Shown: positions 47,642 to 56,909 of the stretch, in pieces | Numbering within the stretch: position 1 is the stretch's first letter | Layout of the letters: each line of letters starts with the position of its first letter | NCBI RefSeq assembly: GCF_016859125.1 | Contig: NZ_CP069338.1 | Coordinates: 8,373,501-8,437,500 of the forward strand | DNA length: 64,000 nucleotides | Direction of reading: 5' to 3' | DNA from: Archangium violaceum | Lineage (GTDB): Bacteria > Myxococcota > Myxococcia > Myxococcales > Myxococcaceae | The notes under the pieces: generated by a model | What the model was told of the DNA's origin: nothing | Seen by the model: the letters and a program-made list of their open reading frames with translations, nothing else | Databases searched by the model: none | Translations under genes and position numbers: made by a program

Positions 47642-48730
47642 TCAATCCAGCCCGCGTTGCCACAGGTCATCCTCGTCGAGCCCCATCAAATGTCCGACCT
47701 CGTGCATCACCGTGATACCGATCTGCTCGATGAGCTCCTCCCGCGACTTCGCGAAGCGCTCCAGGTTCCGCTGGTACAGCACGATGGACGCGGGGTAGGG
47801 ATCGAACCCCCCGAGGATGCTGTTGCGCTCGCCCACCGGCGAGCCCCTGAACACCCCGAGGATGCACGGTGACAGCGGTGGCGACTCCCCCAGCAGATCC
47901 TCGTCCTTGGGGATGTCCTCCACCGCGATGGTGACGTTGTCCAGGTACTCCTTCACGTGCCCGGGCAGTGCCTTCACCGCGTCCTCGACCGCCTTGTCGA
48001 AGGCCTCCTCGCCCAGCTCCACGGGTGGGGGGAACTCCTCCGGCGCCAGGGCCTGCGCCTTCCCGAACCGCTTGCGCGCCTCCTTCCCGTCTCCGCGCCG
48101 CTCCGCCAGCAGCCCCAGGTAGTGGTGCGCCCAGGGCTCGTCCGCGGCGTCCTTCAGCACCTCCTCGAACGCCGCTTGCGCCTCCGGGAACCGGCACAGC
48201 TCGAACAGGGCGATGGCCCGCTCCAGCCGCGCCTCCACGGACCTCGGCACGTGCCCCAGCGCCGCCTCCAGGCTCGCCATGGCTCGCGCACACTCACCTA
48301 CCTGATTGAGTCCGGTGCCCTCCAGCAGGAGGAACTCGAAGAGGAGCTCCACGTCGCCCGTCCGCTGGGCCAGCTTCCTTCCCCGGGCGCACAGGGCGAG
48401 GCCTTCCTCCACCGCCTCGCGATCGTCTCCCACCCGGCCCACCAGGCACTCGGCCGCCCCGAGAAGCAGCTCCAGGTCCTCCGGGGCCGCCTTCAGGGCC
48501 CTCGCGTAGGCCTCCAGGGCGTCCTCGATGCGCCCCAGTTCCGCGAGGATCGCCGCCCGCCAGTGCAGGGCCTCCGCGAGCCCGGGGGCCTCGGCCAGCA
48601 GTGCCTCCACCTTGGCCAGGGCCTCCTCGAAGGACCCTTCCTCGAAGGCCGCCGCCACCGCGCCGAGTCGAACCTCCATGTCCGACGGCGCCGCCCACTT
48701 CGACGTCCGCTTCCCCATGTGCGGCGACAT
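47642..48730 (-). CDS. TPR protein with C-terminal zincin-like metallopeptidase domain
   Basis: 362 residues. The first 240 contain TPR units (LHWRAAILAELGRIEDALEAY, RAIALFELCRFPEAQAAFEE, HYLGLLAERRGDGKEARKRF). The C-terminal 110 residues match the small zincin family: LPGHVKEYLDNVTIAVEDIP then IGITVMHEVGHLMGLDEDDL, with HExxH plus a downstream acidic ligand. GGAAGGGG precedes ATG 48730 (a second ATG at 48715). First backbone gene beyond selC. Confidence 0.85.
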   Translation of the reverse strand: MSPHMGKRTSKWAAPSDMEVRLGAVAAAFEEGSFEEALAKVEALLAEAPGLAEALHWRAAILAELGRIEDALEAYARALKAAPEDLELLLGAAECLVGRVGDDREAVEEGLALCARGRKLAQRTGDVELLFEFLLLEGTGLNQVGECARAMASLEAALGHVPRSVEARLERAIALFELCRFPEAQAAFEEVLKDAADEPWAHHYLGLLAERRGDGKEARKRFGKAQALAPEEFPPPVELGEEAFDKAVEDAVKALPGHVKEYLDNVTIAVEDIPKDEDLLGESPPLSPCILGVFRGSPVGERNSILGGFDPYPASIVLYQRNLERFAKSREELIEQIGITVMHEVGHLMGLDEDDLWQRGLD

Positions 48731-48808
48731 ACGAACCCCTTCCGCGCGTTGTCAACGTGCGGCACGGCTGTTACGTTCCGCGACCTCCGTCACCGCTCAT
48801 AAGGGTCC

Positions 48809-49165
48809 GTGAACATTCTGGTCGTGGATGATGATGTCGAGCTGTGCACGCTGCTCTCTCGGTTCCTCGAGAAGCACGGGTACACCGTCTATTCCGCGGC
48901 CGATGCCTTGCAGGCCCTGGACATCCTCGAGCGGCACGACGTGGGCCTGGTCATCAGCGACTACCGGATGCCCCACATGGACGGCATCCAGTTCACCGAG
49001 ATGCTCAAGGCAGATCCGCGTCACCAGGGCACCTCCGTCATCCTCATGACGGGCAACGCCGACGGCAACGTGCACGACAAGGGCCTGCGCAAGGGCGTGG
49101 CCATGACGCTCGAGAAGCCCCTGGATTTCAATCAGCTTCTCAACCTCGTGCGCTTCGCCGAGTAG
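48809..49165 (+). CDS. Stand-alone response regulator receiver
   Basis: 118 residues from GTG 48809: MNILVVDDDVELCTLLSRFL with the acidic pocket DDD, phospho-acceptor Asp in GLVISDYRMPHMDG, Thr in ILMTGN and the conserved Lys in LEKPLD. A CheY-type single-domain receiver with no output domain. Partner kinase not evident; transcribed towards groEL with its own spacing. Confidence 0.9.
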   Translation: MNILVVDDDVELCTLLSRFLEKHGYTVYSAADALQALDILERHDVGLVISDYRMPHMDGIQFTEMLKADPRHQGTSVILMTGNADGNVHDKGLRKGVAMTLEKPLDFNQLLNLVRFAE

Positions 49166-49215
49166 CCCACCCGGCAGCCGGGCCGTCCTTTCCCCCACAC
49201 GCGCTGTGTTCCGTG

Positions 49216-49243
49216 TTGACAACCCGGAGCCGGCTCTTATTTT
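49216..49243 (+). promoter_or_regulatory. Promoter of groEL
   Basis: TTGACA at 49216-49221, 16 bp, then TTATTT at 49238-49243: close to the house-keeping consensus and just ahead of the CIRCE operator, the usual arrangement of HrcA-controlled promoters. Confidence 0.7.
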
Positions 49244-49268
49244 GGCGCTCGCCTGGGTCGAGTGCCAA
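49242..49268 (+). promoter_or_regulatory. CIRCE operator (HrcA site)
   Basis: TTGGCGCTC-N9-GAGTGCCAA, perfect 9-bp arms with the canonical 9-bp spacer; consensus is TTAGCACTC-N9-GAGTGCTAA. It overlaps the expected transcription start of groEL, so HrcA should repress the gene until heat shock. Confidence 0.9.
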
Positions 49269-49321
49269 CCCCAGTACTCCGGCCCCCGTAGTACATTCTT
49301 CAATCTTTTCAGGAGGTTGCG

Positions 49322-50962
<1,641 letters not shown>

Positions 50963-51043
50963 GACTCCGCCCCGTAGAGGGCTGACGTCGCACGGCGGCC
51001 CCGGGTGTCTCCCTCAGCGGAAGGTGCTCGGGGCCGTGGTGTT

Positions 51044-52609
51044 TCAGGGTGAGGGGGCCTGCTCCAGGATGCGGGACAGTTCGTGGCTGAGCTCGCGGGC
51101 TTCCATTTCTCGCGGCAGACAGCCGGACGCGCCGGCGCGCAGGGCCTCCAGCATCGTCTCCTGGGAGAGGTATTCGGCGAGCACCACGAAGGGCGCTCCC
51201 TGGCCCAGCTTCCGCGCCAGCTCCAACGCCTGGCGTCCGTAGGCGGGGCTGAAGTCCCAGCTCACCACCACGGCCGCGGGTGGTTCCGCGGCGGGCTCTC
51301 CGGGTGCGGTGGTCAGCACCCGTGCTTCCAGCCCCAATCGGGAGAGGGCCTCGGTGAGCTGCCTCGCGGAGGCGGGGCTGTCATCGAGCACGTCCACGCG
51401 GCGGCTGCCGGGGCGCAGGCCTCTCCGGGTGGGGGTGGCTCCGGCGAGGGCCTCGCGCAGCTTCGCGCGCACCTCGCGGATGTCGTCGAAGGGTTTGAGC
51501 AGGTAGTCGAGCAGCCCCAGCTCCAGCGCCTGCTGCGCCGTCACCAGCGAGGGGTAGCCCGTCATCAGGATGACGCGTGAGCCAGGGTCGAGCTGGCGGG
51601 CCCGCTGCGCCAGCTCCAGGCCCGAGAGGCCCGGCAGGTTCTTGTCCGTGACGAGCAGGTCCACCGGCCCTCGCTTCAGGTGCGCGAGCGCCTCCTCGGC
51701 GTTGGCGGCCTCGAGCACCTCGCACTCCCTGCCCATCAAGTCCTTGAAGACGCTGCGGATGATGTCCTCGTCATCCACCACCAACATGCGGCGGCGCGAG
51801 GTGGCCGGAGCGGTGGGGGCGGGAGTCGAGGCGCGGACCGGAGGCGCAGAGGGAAGGGAGCCCGGGGCGGGGAAGAGGACGCGGAAGACGGTGGTGGGCG
51901 GCGGTTGATCCGGCAGCACCGAGGGCGGGACGAGCTCCAACCGCGCATGGTGCTCCTGCGCGATGCGCTTGCACACCGCGAGCCCCAGGCCGGTGCCGCG
52001 CTTGCTGCCCGTCACGTACGGCTCGAAGAGATGGCCGCGCACGGCCTCGGGGACTCCCGGACCCCAGTCCGCCACGTACATCACCGGCGACGTGCCCTCG
52101 CGCGTCAGCACCACCTTCACCCGGCCTGGCCCCGACACCGCGTCGCGCGCGTTGTTGAGGAGGTTGAGGGTGAGCTGCTCCAGCAGCCGGCCATTGCCCT
52201 GGATGCGGAAGTCCTCGGGCGCCTCCACCTGGAGCGTGACGCGGGAGGAGTCCGGGTTGAGTCCGAAGGAGCGCGCCGCCGCCTGCACGTGCGTCACCAA
52301 CGACACGGGTTGTTGCGGCGCGGGGCGCTCGCTGGCCAGCCGGGTGAAGTCGGAGATGATCTGCTCCATCCGCTCCACCTGGGCCAGCATCTGCCTCAGC
52401 GGGCCGCGCATGCCGATCTCCTCGGAGAGGAGCTGGGTATAGGCCTTCACGCCCAACAGCGGCTGGCGCAACTCGTGGAGGACCTCGGCGGCGAGTTGGG
52501 TGGAGCCCGAGCTGGTGCGCTGCAGCTCCGCGGCGGCTGCCTTCGCCGCGGGCAGATCACCCGCCTCCAGGGCCTGCAGCAGGTGCGCGAGCGGGGCCGG
52601 GATGTCCAT
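51044..52609 (-). CDS. Hybrid histidine kinase with two receiver-like domains
   Basis: 521 residues. HisKA-like segment with H box EVLHELRQPLLGVKAY (about residue 46), HATPase_c (NLLNNARDAV; DWGPGVP; GTGLGLAVCKRI), a Pro/Ala linker, a full receiver (about 275-390: MLVVDDEDIIRSVF, DLLVTDKNLPG, LLKPFDD), and a second receiver-like module (DVLDDSPASARQLTEAL) where the acceptor position is VVVSWD, so perhaps degenerate. No membrane segment: a cytosolic sensor kinase. Convergent with groEL. Confidence 0.88.
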   Translation of the reverse strand: MDIPAPLAHLLQALEAGDLPAAKAAAAELQRTSSGSTQLAAEVLHELRQPLLGVKAYTQLLSEEIGMRGPLRQMLAQVERMEQIISDFTRLASERPAPQQPVSLVTHVQAAARSFGLNPDSSRVTLQVEAPEDFRIQGNGRLLEQLTLNLLNNARDAVSGPGRVKVVLTREGTSPVMYVADWGPGVPEAVRGHLFEPYVTGSKRGTGLGLAVCKRIAQEHHARLELVPPSVLPDQPPPTTVFRVLFPAPGSLPSAPPVRASTPAPTAPATSRRRMLVVDDEDIIRSVFKDLMGRECEVLEAANAEEALAHLKRGPVDLLVTDKNLPGLSGLELAQRARQLDPGSRVILMTGYPSLVTAQQALELGLLDYLLKPFDDIREVRAKLREALAGATPTRRGLRPGSRRVDVLDDSPASARQLTEALSRLGLEARVLTTAPGEPAAEPPAAVVVSWDFSPAYGRQALELARKLGQGAPFVVLAEYLSQETMLEALRAGASGCLPREMEARELSHELSRILEQAPSP

Positions 52610-52749
52610 GGGTCATCAGCATGGCCGACGCACCCGCCCGGCCGCAACGCGAGGCACCGGATTCCGTTGACCATCTCCCCCCGGCGCACGGATGCTCCCG
52701 GCTTCCTGACGGTCCGCTCATACTGGCCGTGTGTCCCCGGAGAGCCTCC

Positions 52750-53142
52750 ATGCCGCAAACCAACCCGTTCCATTCGATGGTTCCCAGGAAGTTGACGGAC
52801 TCGGAGCTGGCCCGCGCCATCCGGCTGGACATGGAGTCGGAGCTGGACGCCATCAACCTCTACGCCGCTCACATCGACGCCACGGACAACGAGGAGGCCA
52901 AGGCCATCCTCCACCACATCATGGACGAGGAGCGCGAGCACGCCGCGCTCTTCTGGCAGCTCATCGCCCGCCTGGATCCCGCGCAGGCCGAGCACGTCAA
53001 GGTCATGTCGCGGAAGTACCAGCTGATCGTCTCCGGCGCCTCGCACGAGGCCGTGGAGGCGGTGGGCGAGGGCGAGGAGGGTACCGCGTCGACCGAGCCC
53101 GGTCTGGCGAAGCGGCTGACCGTGGGCTCGCTGCGTCGCTAG
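52750..53142 (+). CDS. encC: Encapsulin cargo ferritin-like protein (EncC-like)
   Basis: 130 residues from ATG 52750. Ferritin-like helices with the encapsulated-ferritin iron ligands: MESELDAINLYAAHID and IMDEEREHAALFWQLI (E and ExxH). After a flexible linker it ends in LTVGSLRR, the targeting peptide that docks cargo in the Myxococcus xanthus EncA shell. It should mineralise iron inside the encapsulin. The shell gene is not in the window, as expected for encC, which in M. xanthus lies away from encA. Confidence 0.92.
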   Translation: MPQTNPFHSMVPRKLTDSELARAIRLDMESELDAINLYAAHIDATDNEEAKAILHHIMDEEREHAALFWQLIARLDPAQAEHVKVMSRKYQLIVSGASHEAVEAVGEGEEGTASTEPGLAKRLTVGSLRR

Positions 53143-53148
53143 CCCGGC

Positions 53149-54525
53149 TCAGCTCCCGGTGGGCTGGCTGTGGCGAGCCGGGGGCGTGGCCTCCAGGTCC
53201 TTGGCCGCCACGTAGACGACGTTGCGGGTGCCCTTCTTGCCCCGGTACATGGCCCGGTCGGCCAGATCCAACAGCGTGGCCTTGTCCAATGCGTGCTCGG
53301 GAAAGCTGGCCACGCCGATGCAGGTGGAGAGCGACAACGAGTGCCCCTCGCGCGCGAGGAAGCGGTGGTTCTCCACGGTGCGCCGGATGCGCTCGGCCAC
53401 CTTCAGCGCGCCCCCCGAGTCGGTGCCGCGCAGCAGCACCACGTACTCATCCCCTCCGTAACGCACCGCCACGTCGCGATCGCGCACGCAGCCCTTGAGG
53501 ACGCGCGCCATCTCCACCAGCAACTGCGAGCCCACCAGGTGCCCGTGGGTGTCGTTGATGGACTTGAAGTAGTCCAGGTCCAGGAAGAGGAGGCTGAAGA
53601 CGCCGTGGGCCTGCTGGGCGTTCTTCACCTCCCGGTCCAGCACCAGGTGCAGGTAGCGGGTGTTGAAGAGGTGGGTGAGGTCGTCCAGGTAGGCCAGGTC
53701 CTCCACCTCGGCGATGCGGCCCAGGTTGCGCAGGGCGAGCGCCAGGCAGCGGGCGAGGAAGCTCGTGGCCTCGGCGATGCCCTCGGGCGGCGAGCCGGGG
53801 TAGAGGAGCAGGGCGTACCCGAGCAGATCCTCCCCCTCCACCGCGGGGACGAGCAGGGCGAGCGGATGGATGCCCGGCAGGCCCTCCAGCACCCGCAGCT
53901 CCCGGGACTCCCCGAGGCGCGGCGCGAGGAAGGCGATGAGGGCGGCCTCCTGCTCCGGGTTGTTCAGCTGCTGCGTGCCCAGCAGCCGTGACCGGCCGCT
54001 GCCATCGGCTTGGAACAGCATCACCGCGCTGGCCGAGCTCATGGCGAGGAAGGCGGCGCAAGCGGTCTCCGCCAGCCGGATGCGATCCAACGTGGTGGAG
54101 ATCCGCTGTCCCGTCTCCAACAAGGAGACGTACCGGCGCAGCGCGGCGTTCTCCTGCAGCAACGCGCGCGTGGCGAGTGCCCGGTTCACGGCGTGCTGGA
54201 GCACCTCGGGGGCCACGGGCTTGACGAGGTACTCGGCGGCTCCGCTCTTGATGGCACGCACCGCGGGATCCACCTTGTCCACGCCGGTGATGACGATCAC
54301 TTCGATGCCCGGATAGTGCGCCTTCGTGTGCTGCAGCACCTCCATCCCGTCCCCCTGGGCGAGGATGAGGTCCGTCACCACGACGTCGTAGCGGCCGAAG
54401 GCCAGCGCCTCCTTGACCTCCGGGATGGTGGCCACGGCGGTGACCTCGTGACCCACGCCGCGCAGGTAGTCCCCGTACAGGGTCCTGGCCATCTTTTCGT
54501 CATCGACGAGGAGCAGGCGCGCCAT
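53149..54525 (-). CDS. Response regulator with GGDEF domain (diguanylate cyclase)
   Basis: 458 residues. Receiver at 1-120 (LLLVDDEKMARTLY, DVVVTDLILAQGDG, LVKPVAP), a GAF-like middle (about 140-270), GGDEF domain at 285-440 with the active-site loop GGDEY and, five residues ahead, RDRD fitting the RxxD inhibitory site. Should make cyclic di-GMP under phosphorylation control and product feedback. Cytosolic. Convergent with encC 6 bp away and divergent from the cheW-like gene. Confidence 0.92.
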   Translation of the reverse strand: MARLLLVDDEKMARTLYGDYLRGVGHEVTAVATIPEVKEALAFGRYDVVVTDLILAQGDGMEVLQHTKAHYPGIEVIVITGVDKVDPAVRAIKSGAAEYLVKPVAPEVLQHAVNRALATRALLQENAALRRYVSLLETGQRISTTLDRIRLAETACAAFLAMSSASAVMLFQADGSGRSRLLGTQQLNNPEQEAALIAFLAPRLGESRELRVLEGLPGIHPLALLVPAVEGEDLLGYALLLYPGSPPEGIAEATSFLARCLALALRNLGRIAEVEDLAYLDDLTHLFNTRYLHLVLDREVKNAQQAHGVFSLLFLDLDYFKSINDTHGHLVGSQLLVEMARVLKGCVRDRDVAVRYGGDEYVVLLRGTDSGGALKVAERIRRTVENHRFLAREGHSLSLSTCIGVASFPEHALDKATLLDLADRAMYRGKKGTRNVVYVAAKDLEATPPARHSQPTGS

Positions 54526-54571
54526 CGCGAAGGGCTTAGCACCAAGGCCCCGGGGCTGCTAGCCTGCCACC

Positions 54572-55387
54572 GTGCCTCCCTACGAAAGCGGACGCCGGCT
54601 CTGTCTCCTGATGGAAGCGGGTGACACGCGCTTCTCCGTCGAGGCCACCTCCGTCATGGAGGTCGCCGCGCCGGGACCCGATGAGACCAGCCTGCGTGGA
54701 GTGCAGGAAGTGGTGGACCTGTCCGTGCTGCTCGGGGGTGAACCGGAGCAGGGGCCCGGCATGGTCGTGGTGTTCGACGTGAGCCCCTCCCTCGCGGTAC
54801 GCGTCCGCTCGATCGTCGAGGTGGTGGACGTGGCCCCGGCTCCCCACTTCCTGCTGCCGTCGGGGTTGGGGGACACGTTGGCCGCGCTCAGCCGCAGCGC
54901 GGTGCTCCACAAGGAGCGGCTCTACCTGGAGCTCAACCCCGACTCGCTGCCGCACGAGCCTGGCCCCGTGAGCCCTCCACCGGAGCGCCCCGTGCATCGG
55001 CTCGAGTCGACTCCTGAACGCTCGCTCGTCTTCGAGTCGCAGGGGCGGTTGTTCGGTCTCCCGCTTCCCCTCATCTCCCAGGTGGTGATGCGGGGGCCCG
55101 CCTTCAGCGCGCTGCCGGGGCGCAGTGGAGCGGTCGCCGGTGTCATGCCCCATGATCAGACGCTCTGGCCCCTCTACTCGGCTCCGGCCCTGCTGGGGGC
55201 CGCTCCCGCCACCGCCGAGTCCTTCCTCGTCCTCGCCGAGGTGGAGGGGCGGCGCCTAGGGCTGAGTGCCTGCCGGGTGCTGGGGGTCCATCCGCGCTTC
55301 GTGCCCGCCGGGGAGCCGGGGGAGTTCACCGCACCCGGCGTGTCGGCCCCCGTGCTCTTTCTGGACCTCCGGCGCATGTTTTCTTGA
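54572..55387 (+). CDS. CheW-domain protein
   Basis: 271 residues from GTG 54572. Two CheW-like modules: residues about 8-125 (LCLLMEAGDTRFSVEATSVM ... VVVFDVSPSLAVRVRSIVEV) and 150-271 (SLVFESQGRLFGLPLPLISQ ... FLVLAEVEGRRLGLSACRVL). CheW couples receptors and CheA kinases. No other chemotaxis core gene is nearby. Followed by the Pro-Gly receiver gene on the same strand. Confidence 0.8.
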   Translation: MPPYESGRRLCLLMEAGDTRFSVEATSVMEVAAPGPDETSLRGVQEVVDLSVLLGGEPEQGPGMVVVFDVSPSLAVRVRSIVEVVDVAPAPHFLLPSGLGDTLAALSRSAVLHKERLYLELNPDSLPHEPGPVSPPPERPVHRLESTPERSLVFESQGRLFGLPLPLISQVVMRGPAFSALPGRSGAVAGVMPHDQTLWPLYSAPALLGAAPATAESFLVLAEVEGRRLGLSACRVLGVHPRFVPAGEPGEFTAPGVSAPVLFLDLRRMFS

Positions 55388-55510
55388 GCTTCCGCTTGTT
55401 TTCTTGAAGGCCCGGGTGTCGAACCGTAAGCTGCCCGGCCTGACAGTGGGACTTCGCGTCCCCTTTTCTCACCGAATTCTAGGGGGTTGGATCCCCCGAG
55501 GCCCGAACCG

Positions 55511-56818
55511 ATGCCCAAGAATCTGCTGGTCGCCGATGACTCGCTCACCATCCGCAAGGTGATCGGGATGATCTTCGCGACCGAGGACTTTCAGGTCACC
55601 GCGGTCGACAACGGGCTGGACGCCATTACCCGGTCGCGAGAGCTGCGTCCGGACGTGGTGCTCGCGGACGTGATGATGCCGGGCAAGAACGGCTACGAGG
55701 TCTGCGAGGCGCTCAAGAACGATCCGGCCACGCAGAACATCCCCGTGCTGTTGCTGGCCGGCACCTTCGAGGCCTTCGACGAGGCCCGTGCGCGCGCGGC
55801 CAGGGCGGACGACCACATCACCAAGCCCTTCGAGAGTCAGGTCCTCCTGGACAAGGTGAAGACGCTGGTGGGGCAGAAGTCCAACACGATGCCCGCTTCC
55901 GCCGCCACGCAGGTGATCGCCGGTTCCGCCGCGACCGCCGCCCCCGCCCAGCCGCGTCCTCCCGCCGCGGGTCCCACCGGTCCGGGGGGCATGCCGCGGC
56001 CTCCGGGGCCGGGTATTCCGCCAGGGCCGGGCGCTCCGGGCATGGCGCGTCCGGGTGTTCCCCCCGGGCCGGGGATGCCTCCGGGGGCGGGTCCTCGTCC
56101 GGGTATGCCGCCGGGGCCGGGGGGTGTTCCTCCGCCGGGTATGGCGCGTCCGGGTATGCCGCCGGGGCCGGGGGGTGTTCCTCCGCCGGGTATGGCGCGT
56201 CCGGGTATGCCGCCGGGGCCGGGGGGTGTTCCTCCGCCGGGCATGGCACGTCCGGGCATGCCTCCGGGGCCGGGTGGCGTTCCTCCGCCGGGCATGGCGC
56301 GTCCGGGTATGCCGCCGGGGCCGGGTGGCGTTCCTCCGCCGGGCATGGCGCGTCCGGGCATGCCTCCGGGACCGGGTGGCGTTCCTCCGCCGGGCATGGC
56401 GCGTCCAGGCATGCCCCCGGGGCCGGGCGCTGCTCCCGTGGGCGGGGGTCTGCCTCGTCCGCCGGGTGCCACGCCCCTTCCCGGAGCGATGCCCGCCGCT
56501 CGCGGCAAGGATCCCTTCGGACTCGGTGCGGCACCCGCTGCCCACCAGCCCGCTCCCGTCGAGGAGCCGGTGTCCGAGGTGGGAGGGCTGGAAGATCTGT
56601 CGCTCGATGAGCCCGCGGCGCCGACCCCGGCTCCCGCCGTGGAGGCCCGGCACGCTCCCGCCGCAGATGGTGGCGAGGCGCAGCTGCGCGAGGCTCTTTC
56701 GAAGGCTTCTCGCGAGGTCATCGAGAAGATCGCCTGGGAGGTCGTTCCCCAGCTGGCCGAGACGATCATCCGCGAGGAGCTGGAGCGGTTGATCAAGGAT
56801 CGCGAGACGAAACACTGA
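55511..56818 (+). CDS. Receiver protein with 17-residue Pro-Gly repeat linker
   Basis: 435 residues from ATG 55511. Receiver at 1-120 ([36 protein letters not shown]). Then a long Pro/Gly/Met linker with six units of [17 protein letters not shown], an acidic stretch, and a conserved C-terminal helix pair ([38 protein letters not shown]) seen at the end of several deltaproteobacterial receivers. The collagen-like linker may be disordered or drive self-association. Function unknown; possibly motility or polarity. Confidence 0.8.
   Translation: MPKNLLVADDSLTIRKVIGMIFATEDFQVTAVDNGLDAITRSRELRPDVVLADVMMPGKNGYEVCEALKNDPATQNIPVLLLAGTFEAFDEARARAARADDHITKPFESQVLLDKVKTLVGQKSNTMPASAATQVIAGSAATAAPAQPRPPAAGPTGPGGMPRPPGPGIPPGPGAPGMARPGVPPGPGMPPGAGPRPGMPPGPGGVPPPGMARPGMPPGPGGVPPPGMARPGMPPGPGGVPPPGMARPGMPPGPGGVPPPGMARPGMPPGPGGVPPPGMARPGMPPGPGGVPPPGMARPGMPPGPGAAPVGGGLPRPPGATPLPGAMPAARGKDPFGLGAAPAAHQPAPVEEPVSEVGGLEDLSLDEPAAPTPAPAVEARHAPAADGGEAQLREALSKASREVIEKIAWEVVPQLAETIIREELERLIKDRETKH
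56100..56406 (+). repeat. Six tandem 51-bp coding repeats
   Basis: In-frame units encoding [17 protein letters not shown]. Units differ by silent changes at a few positions, which shows they are maintained as protein. The number is likely to vary between strains. Confidence 0.9.
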
Positions 56819-56850
56819 GCTCGATTCGTCGTAACTGGCTTCTACACCCC

Positions 56851-56898
56851 GACCGGCCCCCGTCGGGCCGGTCCTTCCACCGGCCCGCGTGGGCCGGT
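56851..56898 (+). terminator. Double hairpin between the receiver gene and valS
   Basis: First stem GACCGGCCC-CCGTC-GGGCCGGTC (56851-56873), second ACCGGCCC-GCGT-GGGCCGGT (56879-56898) followed by TCTCGTTTT. The second with its T-rich tail looks like an intrinsic terminator ending only 11 bp before the valS ATG. The two share GGCCC/GGGCC arms, so they could also pair with each other. Confidence 0.65.
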
Positions 56899-56909
56899 TC
56901 TCGTTTTCC

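Noticed and set aside
56100-56406. Regularly spaced repeats that might suggest a CRISPR array
   Set aside because: Repeats are contiguous, in frame and without unique spacers; they encode a Pro-Gly linker.
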